Part shown: piece by piece, positions 1 to 8,503 of the stretch
Numbering within the stretch: the stretch's first letter is position 1
Layout: each line of letters begins with the position of its first letter
Assembly (NCBI GenBank): GCA_002309615.1
Contig: DBXT01000015.1
Span: 1 to 31,319, forward strand
Direction of reading: 5' to 3'
Length of the DNA: 31,319 bases
From: Bacteroidales bacterium UBA1205
GTDB lineage: Bacteria; Bacteroidota; Bacteroidia; Bacteroidales; WCHB1-69
Position numbers and translations under genes: made by a program
Notes under the pieces: generated by a model
Databases searched by the model: none
Told to the model about the DNA's origin: nothing
What the model saw: the letters and a program-made list of their open reading frames with translations, nothing else

Positions 1-1299
1 AAAAAAACTACCAAACACACGCTTGTGGATAAAATAGCTCTCACCTCTTTGTGGTGCATATTTCCTCTTCGTCTTTTGGCAGAAAGCGTTACAGCAGGTA
101 TTAAACACAACGGAGGATTTCTCACCCAATCGTTAGGAAACTTGTTAAGCGGTTTACCGTTAGAACAACTGTTAATGCCATTCTGGTGGTTATATTCCAT
201 TGCATTGTGCGTATTTTTCATATTCATGCCTTTTACCCGGTATATGCACATTTTTACTGAAGTGCTTTTGGTATTTTTACGTAAATGGGGAGTAACGGAA
301 AATAACAAGAAAACAGGATATACCGATATAGAACTTAACGCTTGTTCCCGTTGCGGTATTTGTATAGATGTATGTCCGCTTAACACCGAAGCAAATATTA
401 ATAATGTACAATCAGTTTATTTTATCAAAAACACGCGATATGGAACACTTACCAATGAAATAGCTAATAATTGTCTTATGTGCGGTCGTTGTGTACAAGC
501 ATGCCCTGTAGGAATAGAATCCACACAAATAAGACAAATAATGCGTAAAAAAGAATGGTTTAATAATAAAGACTATTACCAATATATTCCTGACGAAAAT
601 CATATTAATGAAAATGAAGAGGTAATTTATTTTGCAGGCTGCATGTCGCATCTTACCACTTCCATACCTATGGCCATGAAAAATATTTTCACGGCTGCCA
701 ATGTGAAATATTGGTATATGGATGAAAACGAAACCATTTGTTGCGGAAGACCGCTTATGCAACAAGGTTTGGACAAACAAGCAGAAACATTAAGACAAAA
801 AAACACGGAAAAAATATTGTCTTCAGGCATTCGCACCTTGGTAACCTCCTGCCCTATTTGCTATAAATCGTTTACCGAAGAATATAACTTGCCTATAGAA
901 ATTTTACACCACACTCAATATATTGACAGATTGATAAAACAAGGAAAACTTAAAGTGAATCGTTCTGATATCAAAGTTACTTACCATGATCCTTGTGAAT
1001 TAGGAAGAGGATGTAAAATTTACGAAGAACCCCGCAATATTTTACAGGCAATATCTGAGTTGATGAGTGTAAAAATGGAAAAAGAAAACAGTTTGTGTTG
1101 CGGCTACAATTTAGGAAATACACAATTGGAACTATCCGATCAAATAAAGATAAGAAATGCCGTTATAGACAATCTTACTGAACCTAAACCAAATGCTATA
1201 ATTACAGCATGCCCTATGTGTAAAAGAGCTTTACAACACGGAACACATGTAAATATTAAAGATATAGCCGAAATAGTAAATGAAAATATAATTAAATAA
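1..1299 (+). CDS. Membrane-anchored HdrD/HdrE-like (Fe-S) oxidoreductase, 5' partial
   Basis: The frame is open to the left edge, so the gene starts outside the window; the GTG at 25 is probably internal. The first ~95 codons are hydrophobic and resemble the end of a NarI/HdrE-type cytochrome b domain: one clear helix near FWWLYSIALCVFFIF, then FTRYMHIF with a possible haem-ligand histidine. Two ferredoxin-type clusters follow: CSRCGICIDVCP from base 343 and CLMCGRCVQACP from base 472. Two CCG domains of the HdrB/GlcF type come next, each with CCG (TICCGRP, SLCCGYN) and a terminal CxxC (SCPICY, ACPMCK). Known members pass electrons between the quinone pool or a membrane partner and thiol/disulfide or other cytoplasmic substrates. 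The partner here is unknown because the upstream genes are missing. A heterodisulfide-reductase-like role is an analogy only, since the actual substrate cannot be read from the sequence. Confidence 0.8.
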   Translation, partial: KKTTKHTLVDKIALTSLWCIFPLRLLAESVTAGIKHNGGFLTQSLGNLLSGLPLEQLLMPFWWLYSIALCVFFIFMPFTRYMHIFTEVLLVFLRKWGVTENNKKTGYTDIELNACSRCGICIDVCPLNTEANINNVQSVYFIKNTRYGTLTNEIANNCLMCGRCVQACPVGIESTQIRQIMRKKEWFNNKDYYQYIPDENHINENEEVIYFAGCMSHLTTSIPMAMKNIFTAANVKYWYMDENETICCGRPLMQQGLDKQAETLRQKNTEKILSSGIRTLVTSCPICYKSFTEEYNLPIEILHHTQYIDRLIKQGKLKVNRSDIKVTYHDPCELGRGCKIYEEPRNILQAISELMSVKMEKENSLCCGYNLGNTQLELSDQIKIRNAVIDNLTEPKPNAIITACPMCKRALQHGTHVNIKDIAEIVNENIIK

Positions 1300-1780
1300 A
1301 CCTAATTATTTTGACCTAATTTAAACTTTTAAATGACATATTAACCCTTAAAAAGCAAATGTTAATAAATATATAAAGTAAAATAATAAGTATTTAAAAA
1401 TCTTTTATTTATGCTAAATTTTTAAGCATATAATTTTCAATATTATAACTAAAAAAGCAATTTTAAGTAACTTTAATTAAGCGTTTTATTTTTTATTAAC
1501 CAAAGTATGTTAAAACTGATGCTCATAATTTTTTATAAATTGTTTATATCTTACTTTTGAACCGACTTAATATTTTTTTCAGCAAATAAAATAAAACAAA
1601 AACAAACTTTAAATATTTAAATACAAGAAAGAAAAAAAATTTTTCAACAGTTTTAACAATACATATTACTACTAAATTTTTCTTAAATAAACAAAGATAT
1701 ATTATTTTTAGATATAGCGTGAATAAAAAAAATGTGCTACTTTTGCATCACTTTAAAACTTTTATACTAAATATAAACGT
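1300..1780. other. AT-rich intergenic gap
   Basis: About 480 bases of very AT-rich sequence with frequent stops in all frames. I see no gene, no strong hairpin and no tRNA. The only recognisable element is the nadA -7 box at its right end. Confidence 0.5.
1738..1745 (+). promoter_or_regulatory. Bacteroidetes -7 box for nadA
   Basis: TACTTTTG matches TAnnTTTG and lies 36 bases before the nadA ATG. No clear -33 TTTG is seen at a standard distance. Confidence 0.6.
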
Positions 1781-2701
1781 ATGAATTACAAAGATTTGAT
1801 ACTTAAATTAAAAGAAGAACAAAATGCTGTTATTTTAGCACATTATTATACCTATCCCGAAATTCAAGATATTGCGGATTGTTTAGGTGATAGTTTAGCC
1901 TTGGCACAATATGCTCAAAAAACAAATGCGGATAAGATAATATTCGCAGGAGTTTATTTTATGGCCGAAACAGCTAAAATTCTAAATCCTGATAAAAAAG
2001 TTTTAATTCCTGATGTAAAAGCGGCATGTTCTTTAGCTGATAGTTGTAAAGCTGAAGATTTTATAGAATTTAAGAAAATGTATCCTGACTATAGAGTAAT
2101 ATCATACGTAAATTGCAGTGCAGAAATGAAAGCATTATCCGATGTGGTGGTGACTTCCAGCAATGCGGTTAAAATAGTGGAAAGTTTTAAAAAAGATGAG
2201 AAAATAATATTTGCTCCGGATAGAAATTTAGGAGATTATATTAATAAGCTTACAGGTAGAAATATGATATTATGGGATGGATGTTGTCATGTTCATAATT
2301 CTTTAATGGCAAAAGATATGATAGAATTAAGAAAAAAATATCCTGATGCCGAGTTGATAGCTCATCCTGAATGTACCAACATGGTACTGCAATTTGCCGA
2401 TTTTATAGGATCTACTACCCAATTATTAGCTTACACACAAAAATCTGATTCGAAAAGTTTTATAGTGGCTACAGAAACAGGAATATTACACAAAATGCAA
2501 GCTATGAATCCTGATAAAACTTTTATAATTGCTTCCGATAATTATAAATCTTGCAGTTGTAACGACTGTCAGTATATGAAACTAAATACCTTAGAAAAAA
2601 TATACAATTGTTTCTATTCTGACGAAAATGAAATTGTTTTAAGTAAAGAAATAATAGAAAAAGCGAAGGTTTCTATATTAAGAATGTTGGAGTTGTCTTA
2701 A
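1781..2701 (+). CDS. nadA: Quinolinate synthase NadA
   Basis: NadA condenses iminoaspartate with dihydroxyacetone phosphate to give quinolinate, the precursor of NAD, and carries an oxygen-sensitive [4Fe-4S] cluster held by three cysteines. The 306-residue length fits the short NadA form. Visible marks are AHYYTYPEIQDIAD near the N-terminus, FMAETAKILNP at about 60-70, the cluster cysteine Cys83 in AACSLADSC, the second at about Cys169 in DGCCHVH, and the third within CSCNDCQYM near the C-terminus. The start follows a good -7 box by 36 bases. The gene stands alone: nadB and nadC are not adjacent, and the next gene, mnmA, is convergent with a gap of only 13 bases. Confidence 0.95.
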   Translation: MNYKDLILKLKEEQNAVILAHYYTYPEIQDIADCLGDSLALAQYAQKTNADKIIFAGVYFMAETAKILNPDKKVLIPDVKAACSLADSCKAEDFIEFKKMYPDYRVISYVNCSAEMKALSDVVVTSSNAVKIVESFKKDEKIIFAPDRNLGDYINKLTGRNMILWDGCCHVHNSLMAKDMIELRKKYPDAELIAHPECTNMVLQFADFIGSTTQLLAYTQKSDSKSFIVATETGILHKMQAMNPDKTFIIASDNYKSCSCNDCQYMKLNTLEKIYNCFYSDENEIVLSKEIIEKAKVSILRMLELS

Positions 2702-2714
2702 TTTTCAAGAAAAA

Positions 2715-3797
2715 TTATTCTATCACTCCCCCACCTATTATTAGTCCTTGTTTATAAAACACGACAGATTGTCCCGGTGTAACACCCCAAACAGGTTCAT
2801 TAAAATATATGTAAGCTTTTTGAGTTGTTTCAAAATTATTATCTAACAATAAAGTAGCAGAAGTTGCAGGAGATTTATAGCGTATTCTTGCCAATATTTC
2901 AGGAGAATTTTCTATCCATGCTCTATCTCGTATTTGTACTTTTTTTGCTATTAATTTTTTACAATACAAGTCCTCATAATCACCCAGTGTTATTTCATTG
3001 TTCTGTGCATTAATTTTTGTTACGTATTTAGGTGAGCCGAATGCTATTCCTAATCCTTTTCTTTGTCCGATGGTATAATTATAGTAGCCGTTATGTTGTC
3101 CTATAATATTACCATTGTTGTCTGTAAAATTTCCTTGTTGAACCTTACATCCTTGTTCTTCCAAAAAAGTGCGGTAATCATTATTAGGAATAAAACATAT
3201 TTCTTGGGATTCGCTTTTTTTTGCCAATTGTTCAAAATGATGATTGAGGGCTATTTTTCTTATTTCTTGTTTAGAATATTTACCTAATGGGAAAATAGTA
3301 TGTTTTAGATTTTCTTCTGTCAGCATCCATAAAAAATAGGTTTGATCCTTATGCGTGTCTACAGCTGTTTTTAAATAGATATGTTTATTATGTTTAGCAA
3401 TTTGAGCGTAGTGTCCGGTAGCAATATAATCGCATTTAAATTTTTCGGCCGCTGTCAGCAATTCTCCCCATTTGATATGAGAGTTACACAAAACACATGG
3501 ATTCGGTGTGCGACCGTTTTGATATTCTTCAATAAAATTAGTGATTACATAGTTTTTAAAAATTTGTCTGAAATCCAATATATGGTGCTCTATTCCCAAA
3601 GATTCGGCAAATTTTTTTGCTTCAAATATACTTTCAACAGAACAACATCCTTTTTCGCGAGCCATGCATGATTCTTTTATATAGTCAAAAGTACGAAAGG
3701 TAGCACCTACCAGTTCATAACCTTGTTCCAATAAAAGTAAGGCGGAAATACTGCTGTCTATTCCACCGCTCATGGCCATTAGTACGCGTTTTGACAT
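2715..3797 (-). CDS. mnmA: tRNA-specific 2-thiouridylase MnmA
   Basis: MnmA adenylates and thiolates U34 at C2 in the tRNAs for Lys, Glu and Gln. The N-type PP-loop SGGIDSS is at residues 9-15. The catalytic cysteine pair lies in NPCVLCNSHIKWG and SQEICFIP, and GHYAQ is also present; a C-terminal beta-barrel domain follows. The open frame extends 13 codons further upstream (to 3836), but the -7 box TATTTTTG at 3833-3826 lies inside that extension. I therefore place the start at the ATG at 3797, giving MSKRVLMAMSGG and 360 residues, the usual family length. Together with mnmG at 4898 and the TrhP-like gene at 7145, it forms a local group of wobble-uridine modification genes, although transcribed separately. 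Confidence 0.95.
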   Translation of the reverse strand: MSKRVLMAMSGGIDSSISALLLLEQGYELVGATFRTFDYIKESCMAREKGCCSVESIFEAKKFAESLGIEHHILDFRQIFKNYVITNFIEEYQNGRTPNPCVLCNSHIKWGELLTAAEKFKCDYIATGHYAQIAKHNKHIYLKTAVDTHKDQTYFLWMLTEENLKHTIFPLGKYSKQEIRKIALNHHFEQLAKKSESQEICFIPNNDYRTFLEEQGCKVQQGNFTDNNGNIIGQHNGYYNYTIGQRKGLGIAFGSPKYVTKINAQNNEITLGDYEDLYCKKLIAKKVQIRDRAWIENSPEILARIRYKSPATSATLLLDNNFETTQKAYIYFNEPVWGVTPGQSVVFYKQGLIIGGGVIE

Positions 3798-3825
3798 ATA
3801 TTTTTTATATAAATTTGTTATGCGG

Positions 3826-3833
3826 CAAAAATA
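3826..3833 (-). promoter_or_regulatory. Bacteroidetes -7 box for mnmA
   Basis: On the minus strand TATTTTTG fits TAnnTTTG. Its position 29 bases upstream of the ATG at 3797 decides the start codon of mnmA. Confidence 0.6.
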
Positions 3834-3914
3834 CACTAAATTTTGTAAATAGAACGATTGTATTTTTTTATAAAATTTTCGGCAAAATGAGCTTTATATA
3901 TCAAATAAAACAAC

Positions 3915-3922
3915 TATCTTTG
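3915..3922 (+). promoter_or_regulatory. Bacteroidetes -7 box for the ATPase-ybeY-mnmG operon
   Basis: TATCTTTG fits TAnnTTTG, 37 bases before the first ATG of the operon. Confidence 0.6.
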
Positions 3923-3958
3923 TAGGATATTTTTTGTTTTATATAAAATAGAAAAAGT

Positions 3959-4423
3959 ATGTATTTTTCAAAAGTAATTTTAAAATCATCGTTGAGTCAG
4001 ATAAATGAATTAGAGAAATTCATTGATAGTATTATGCTCAACTATAATATAGAAGAACAATACAGAGGAGTTATATCCGTACCTTTGGTGGAAAGTGTAA
4101 AAAATGCTATTATTCACGGCAATAAGAACGATATTTCTAAAAAGGTAACAGTAAATATGCAGGTAATGGATTCCAAACTGAATTTTTCGGTAGAAGATGA
4201 AGGGGCGGGTTATGATTATAGTTATATAGTAAAGCAAAGCATGATACAAAACAATGTCAGGGGATTGTATAAAATAGAAAAATTGGCAGAGGACATCAAT
4301 TTTGAAAAAAACGGTGCATGTATCAGTTACAAAATCGATGTGCCTTTTAAAATGATGGTGCCCAGCAGAGAAAAATTGTTAAAAAATTCCAAAGCAGATA
4401 TTACTATAGAACAATACGTATAA
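3959..4423 (+). CDS. RsbW/SpoIIAB-like ATP-binding protein (HATPase_c_2)
   Basis: A 154-residue single-domain GHKL ATPase of the anti-sigma-factor kinase type. The N box reads ESVKNAIIHGN (about residues 43-53), giving the E, N and HGN needed for Mg-ATP. The G1 box is EDEGAGYDY (about 78-86), followed by RGLYKIEKLAEDI in place of the usual G2 loop. No other domain and no signal peptide are present. Relatives either act on an anti-anti-sigma factor or serve as stand-alone serine kinases; no STAS or sigma partner is visible here, so the role is undefined. It is the first gene of an operon with ybeY, separated by one base. I recall this placement from other Bacteroidetes, where it suggests a conserved housekeeping regulator. 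Confidence 0.8.
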   Translation: MYFSKVILKSSLSQINELEKFIDSIMLNYNIEEQYRGVISVPLVESVKNAIIHGNKNDISKKVTVNMQVMDSKLNFSVEDEGAGYDYSYIVKQSMIQNNVRGLYKIEKLAEDINFEKNGACISYKIDVPFKMMVPSREKLLKNSKADITIEQYV

Positions 4424-4424
4424 A

Positions 4425-4850
4425 ATGAAAACAATATTATTTTTCAACGAAGATATTACTTTTGATTTAAAGAATAAAACAAAAATAAGAAACATACTGA
4501 ATGTTTTGGCTCAAGAAGAAAAGAAGAATATAGGTCAACTGACCTATATTTTTTGTTCGGATGAATATTTATTGAATATAAACAAACAATATTTAAAGCA
4601 TGATTATTTAACGGATATCATCACTTTTGACTATACTGTCGAAAATGAAATATCGGGAGATATTTTTATTTCCGTTGAGCGAGTAAAAGAAAATGCTAAA
4701 GAATTCAACCAAAAATATTTTTCTGAAACATTAAGGGTCATACTACATGGAGCTTTGCATCTTTGCGGTTATAAAGATAAAACCAAAGCTCAGCAAAAAC
4801 AGATGAGAGCAAAAGAGGATTATTATTTGGAAAAGTATTCAAAAATTTGA
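4425..4850 (+). CDS. ybeY: rRNA maturation RNase YbeY
   Basis: YbeY is a zinc-dependent endoribonuclease for 16S rRNA 3' end maturation and ribosome quality control. At 141 residues the length is normal. The metal motif reads LHGALHLCGYKDKT at about 108-121. It keeps the first two histidines (HGxLH) but has lysine-aspartate where the textbook motif GYDH has its third histidine. I recall the same KDK form in Bacteroides-type YbeY, so it is probably lineage-typical and not a defect. It starts one base after the ATPase stop and is followed after 47 bases by mnmG, so the three are likely cotranscribed. Confidence 0.9.
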   Translation: MKTILFFNEDITFDLKNKTKIRNILNVLAQEEKKNIGQLTYIFCSDEYLLNINKQYLKHDYLTDIITFDYTVENEISGDIFISVERVKENAKEFNQKYFSETLRVILHGALHLCGYKDKTKAQQKQMRAKEDYYLEKYSKI

Positions 4851-4870
4851 TAATTAATGTTTTAAAATAA

Positions 4871-4886
4871 TGTTTCATGTGAAACA
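4871..4886. promoter_or_regulatory. parS-like ParB-binding palindrome (left)
   Basis: TGTTTCATGTGAAACA differs by one base (T for C at position 8) from the widely conserved parS consensus TGTTTCACGTGAAACA. It lies 12 bases before the mnmG ATG. The match to the consensus is seen directly. ParB binding is inferred from the broad conservation of parS; no parAB is in the window. Confidence 0.65.
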
Positions 4887-4897
4887 TAATTAAAAAA

Positions 4898-6763
4898 ATG
4901 GATAATACTTTTGATGTAATTGTAGTTGGTGCGGGTCATGCAGGATGTGAAGCAGCTGTAGCGGCGGCAAAATTATCATGTAAAACATTGTTAATAACCA
5001 TGAATTTAAATGCTGTTGCTCAAATGTCGTGCAATCCTGCTGTAGGCGGTGTTGCAAAAGGGCAAATAGTTAGAGAAATAGATGCTCTTGGAGGGCTTAC
5101 CGCAAAAATAACCGACCAATCCACGCTTCAATTCAGAATGCTCAATTTATCAAAAGGTCCAGCCATGTGGAGTCCGCGTGCACAATGTGACAAAGAAAAA
5201 TTTTCATATAATTGGTTACAGGCATTAGGTGAATTTCCTAATTTATATTTAAGAGAAGACACGGTTACGAATTTGGACTTGGAGGGTAAGAATAAAAAAA
5301 TTTTTACTAAATTAGGAATGGAATTCACCGCAAGAGCCGTTATACTTACTAATGGTACTTTTCTTAATGGAAAAATACATGTAGGGGAAATTAATTTTTC
5401 GGGAGGAAGAATAGGAGAAAAAGCAAGCACAGGCATAACAGAAAAATTAAAAGAATATGGTTTTGTTTCCGGCAGGCTCAAAACAGGAACGCCTGTAAGA
5501 TTAGATAAACGTTCTATAGATTTTTCCAAAATGGAATGTCAAAAAGGAGATGATAACATTGTGGGTTTTTCGTTTTACGGGTCAAAAAAAATTACCAATA
5601 AATTGCCATGCTGGATATGTTATACATCTACAGAGGTGCATGATATTTTAAGAACAGGCTTCCGGTATTCTCCCATGTTTCAAGGAAGAATATCGGGTGT
5701 GGGTCCGAGATATTGTCCTTCTATAGAAGATAAAATAGAGCGATTTTCCGATAAAGAACGGCATCAATTGTTTTTAGAACCTGAAACCGAACACGGCATT
5801 TCGTATTATTTAAACGGTTTTTCCTCTTCATTACCCGAAGATATTCAGGTAGAGGCATTGCATCATATTGCAGGCTTGGAACATGCACATATACTCAAGC
5901 CGGGATATGCCATAGAATACGATTATTTTGATCCTACACAATTATATGCTACTTTAGAAACCAAAAAAATAGAAAACTTGTATTTTGCCGGTCAAATCAA
6001 CGGCACTACCGGTTATGAAGAAGCTGCGTCACAAGGATTGATGGCAGGGATAAATGCGGCACGAAAGCTTCATAATCAGTCTTCGGTGGTGTTGTCAAGA
6101 GAGCAGTCATATATAGGAGTGCTTATTGACGATTTGGTTACCAAAGGAGTGGATGAACCTTATAGAATGTTCACTTCCAGAGCCGAGCATAGAATCCTTT
6201 TGCGCCAAGATAATGCGGATATGAGATTAATGCCTTTAGCTTATGAAATAGGTATGATAGATGATAAGGTATATAAAAAGTTCTTGAAAAAGCAACAGCA
6301 AATCAATACCGCAGTAGAGCAGTTTCGCAAGTGGATTATTGAGCCTTCTGCTATCAACGATATGTTGCTTGAAAATGAATTGTCTCCCATAGCACAAAAA
6401 ATCAAATTATCTCAATTGCTTTTACGTCCCCAATTGAATTTGCTTCAAATAGTGGATCATTTGCCTCAACTCAAGACTTTTATTTCACAAAAAAAATGGA
6501 AAAAGGAGGTGCTGGAGCAGGCAGAAATAATGATAAAATACGAAAGCTATATCCAGAAGGAAAACGAGATGGTTAAAAAAATGCACGAATTGGAAAAAAT
6601 ACGAATTCCGGAAAATTTCAATTATATGGAGGTGCAATCTCTATCTACCGAGGCTCGTCAAAAGCTGACAAAAATAAAACCGGCTACCATTGGTCAAGCC
6701 TCCCGCATTCCGGGGGTATCTCCGTCAGACATTTCTGTTTTGCTGATTATGCTGCATAAATAG
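4898..6763 (+). CDS. mnmG: tRNA uridine 5-carboxymethylaminomethyl modification enzyme MnmG (GidA)
   Basis: MnmG is the FAD subunit that, with the GTPase MnmE, installs cmnm5 or nm5 on U34 of certain tRNAs. At 621 residues it is full length. The FAD fold begins VVGAGHAGCEAA near residue 10, with MSCNPAVGGVAKG at about 43. The conserved signature SGGRIGEKASTG-like segment and GRLKTGTP carry the family marks, and a second FAD contact is at YFAGQINGTTGYEEAASQG near 365-383. The C-terminal helical MnmE-binding domain ends with RIPGVSPSDISVLL. The gene is last in the operon with the ATPase and ybeY. Its TAG stop lies within the right-hand parS-like site, and another such site precedes its start. 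mnmG is often near the replication origin in bacteria, which agrees with that placement. Confidence 0.96.
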   Translation: MDNTFDVIVVGAGHAGCEAAVAAAKLSCKTLLITMNLNAVAQMSCNPAVGGVAKGQIVREIDALGGLTAKITDQSTLQFRMLNLSKGPAMWSPRAQCDKEKFSYNWLQALGEFPNLYLREDTVTNLDLEGKNKKIFTKLGMEFTARAVILTNGTFLNGKIHVGEINFSGGRIGEKASTGITEKLKEYGFVSGRLKTGTPVRLDKRSIDFSKMECQKGDDNIVGFSFYGSKKITNKLPCWICYTSTEVHDILRTGFRYSPMFQGRISGVGPRYCPSIEDKIERFSDKERHQLFLEPETEHGISYYLNGFSSSLPEDIQVEALHHIAGLEHAHILKPGYAIEYDYFDPTQLYATLETKKIENLYFAGQINGTTGYEEAASQGLMAGINAARKLHNQSSVVLSREQSYIGVLIDDLVTKGVDEPYRMFTSRAEHRILLRQDNADMRLMPLAYEIGMIDDKVYKKFLKKQQQINTAVEQFRKWIIEPSAINDMLLENELSPIAQKIKLSQLLLRPQLNLLQIVDHLPQLKTFISQKKWKKEVLEQAEIMIKYESYIQKENEMVKKMHELEKIRIPENFNYMEVQSLSTEARQKLTKIKPATIGQASRIPGVSPSDISVLLIMLHK

Positions 6764-6777
6764 TTCCACGTGAAACA
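6762..6777. promoter_or_regulatory. parS-like ParB-binding palindrome (right), overlapping the mnmG stop
   Basis: AGTTCCACGTGAAACA matches the parS consensus TGTTTCACGTGAAACA at 14 of 16 bases and keeps the central CACGTG and the core GTTYCACGTGRAAC. It includes the last two bases of the mnmG TAG stop. A second copy lies about 1.9 kb upstream. Confidence 0.6.
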
Positions 6778-7113
6778 ATCGCATAACACGCTATAAATCA
6801 ACTATTAATATCAATTTTTAGGGCTTTAAAATAATTCTCGTTTTTTTGTAAAAACTCATTTTTGCCCTTTAGAGGCATTTTATATGCGGTGTGGTATTAT
6901 GTATCAAATTTCGAAAAATAATGGCTTAAAATCGATATTTTTTGTAAGTAAATGATAATAAGCATATAACAAACGGTAGTGTTTCAGAAAAGCATCATGA
7001 GTTAAAAATTTGCCTTTCCTATGTTCTTTTATTTTGTAATCAGAAAAAAATTTTTAATTTGTATTTATTTTTTTGAATTTAGAGAATAGCAATTTTTGTC
7101 TGTTTTTTTTTCG
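6778..7113. other. Intergenic region after mnmG with a possible decayed reading frame
   Basis: About 335 AT-rich bases. On the minus strand a frame without an ATG stays open for roughly 49 codons, from about 7050 down to a TGA at 6904-6906, and reads like a protein (for example FLTHDAFLKHYRLLYAYYHLL). I recognise no family. It may be chance or the relic of a gene. Nothing else was seen before the -7 box at 7114. Confidence 0.3.
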
Positions 7114-7121
7114 TACTTTTG
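7114..7121 (+). promoter_or_regulatory. Bacteroidetes -7 box for the U32 gene
   Basis: TACTTTTG fits TAnnTTTG, with TTTG at 7095-7098 as a possible -33 element 15 bases upstream. Its position excludes the TTG at 7073 as a start and favours the ATG at 7145. Confidence 0.65.
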
Positions 7122-7144
7122 TATATTCAATGTTTGTTAACAAG

Positions 7145-8419
7145 ATGAAAGAAAAAGTGGAGAAAGAGAATCACATAGAAATAATGGCGCCGGTGGGTTC
7201 GTATGAATCATTAATGGCAGCCGTGCAAGCGGGAGCCGATTCGGTATATTTCGGCATAGGCAATTTAAATATGCGGGCAAGGTCTTCCATCAATTTTACC
7301 ATAGAAGATATGCAACAAATAGTGAGTATTTGCAAAGAGCATAACATTAAAACATATCTTACGGTAAATACTATCATATATGACGGCGAAATAGATGAAA
7401 TGAAAAATTTGTTGGACAAAGCCAAGGCAAATAATATAACAGCTATTATCGCCTCCGATTTGTCGGTGATACAATATGCTCGCCAAATAGGCATAGAGGT
7501 GCATATATCCACCCAATGCAATATAACGAATATAGAAGCCGTGAAATTTTTTGCCCGCTATGCCGATGTGATGGTGTTGGCAAGGGAGTTGAATTTGCAT
7601 CAAGTAGCGGCAATAGTGCAAAAAATACAAGAAGAAAACATTTGCGGACCTTCCGGCAATTTAATTAAAATAGAAATATTTGCCCACGGAGCTTTATGTA
7701 TGGCTATTTCGGGCAAATGTTATTTGAGTTTGCATCATTTTAATTATTCTGCCAATAGGGGAGCTTGTTTACAGCCCTGTAGAAGAGCTTACAGAGTATA
7801 TGACGCCGATAATGAGGTGGATGCTATAATAGATGAAAAATATATAATGTCGCCTAAGGACTTGTGTACTATAGGATTTTTGGACAAAATAATACAAGCA
7901 GGGGTTACGGTATTAAAAATAGAAGGCAGGGGACGATCTCCTGAATATGTTAAAACAGTGGCACGCTGTTATAAAGAAGCCGCTCAAGCGGTAATAGACG
8001 GAACTTATAACCGGCAAAAAGTGGAGCAGTGGACACAAACCTTACAAACGGTGTATAATAGGGGTTTTTGGGATGGATATTATTTGGGCCGACGATTGGG
8101 AGAATGGACGCAAAGATATGGTTCACAAGCAAAAACGGTAAAAATTTATGTAGGTAAAGTAAACAATTATTTTGCCAAAATAGGCGTTGCGGAAATAAAA
8201 TTAGAGTCCGGAGATTTGTCAACAGGAGATAAAATATTGGTGATAGGTCCTACTACAGGTGTATATGAAGCACAATTAAATGAAATAAGAGTTGATTTAA
8301 AAAGTACCCTTCATGCTTTAAAAGGGGAGGATTGTTCCATACCGACAACAGAGGTGCTCAGAAGAAACGACAAGGTATATAAAGTGGTAAGCATTTGTGA
8401 TAGTGATGTATATGAATAA
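7145..8419 (+). CDS. trhP: U32 family protein, TrhP/YegQ-like tRNA 5-hydroxyuridine factor
   Basis: U32 proteins of this branch are annotated as peptidases, but the E. coli member TrhP (YegQ) is required for prephenate-dependent 5-hydroxylation of U34 in tRNA. The sequence follows TrhP along its length: EIMAPVGSYESLMAAVQAGADSVYFG at the N-terminus (in parts), VLARELNL, then the family signature IEIFAHGALCMAISGKCYLS with cysteines six apart, RGACLQPCRRAY, IMSPKDL, and VTVLKIEGRGRSPEYV. A small beta-barrel domain closes it. The frame is open back to a TTG at 7073 but the promoter box at 7114-7121 lies inside that extension. The ATG at 7145 gives 424 residues; the ATG at 7130 would be almost leaderless. 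It fits the nearby mnmA and mnmG in theme. TrhP versus another U32 subgroup is not certain. Confidence 0.8.
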   Translation: MKEKVEKENHIEIMAPVGSYESLMAAVQAGADSVYFGIGNLNMRARSSINFTIEDMQQIVSICKEHNIKTYLTVNTIIYDGEIDEMKNLLDKAKANNITAIIASDLSVIQYARQIGIEVHISTQCNITNIEAVKFFARYADVMVLARELNLHQVAAIVQKIQEENICGPSGNLIKIEIFAHGALCMAISGKCYLSLHHFNYSANRGACLQPCRRAYRVYDADNEVDAIIDEKYIMSPKDLCTIGFLDKIIQAGVTVLKIEGRGRSPEYVKTVARCYKEAAQAVIDGTYNRQKVEQWTQTLQTVYNRGFWDGYYLGRRLGEWTQRYGSQAKTVKIYVGKVNNYFAKIGVAEIKLESGDLSTGDKILVIGPTTGVYEAQLNEIRVDLKSTLHALKGEDCSIPTTEVLRRNDKVYKVVSICDSDVYE

Positions 8420-8465
8420 AAAAAATTTTTTTTGGGCGAATAGTGGTTTGTATTAGAAAAAAAAA

Positions 8466-8473
8466 TATCTTTG
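8466..8473 (+). promoter_or_regulatory. Bacteroidetes -7 box for ssb
   Basis: TATCTTTG fits TAnnTTTG, with a TTTG at 8447-8450 fifteen bases upstream, the same spacing seen before the U32 gene and the tRNA. The ssb ATG is 31 bases downstream. Confidence 0.65.
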
Positions 8474-8503
8474 TAACATTATTAACTTTAAAAAACAATA
8501 ACT

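Noticed and set aside
1300..1780. Replication origin in the AT-rich gap
   Set aside because: No DnaA-box cluster (TTATCCACA or close variants) or repeated motif was found; the AT bias alone is not enough.
3063..3671. Plus-strand open frames opposite mnmA
   Set aside because: They lie wholly within mnmA on the other strand, have no recognisable domains, and are shadows of its codon use.
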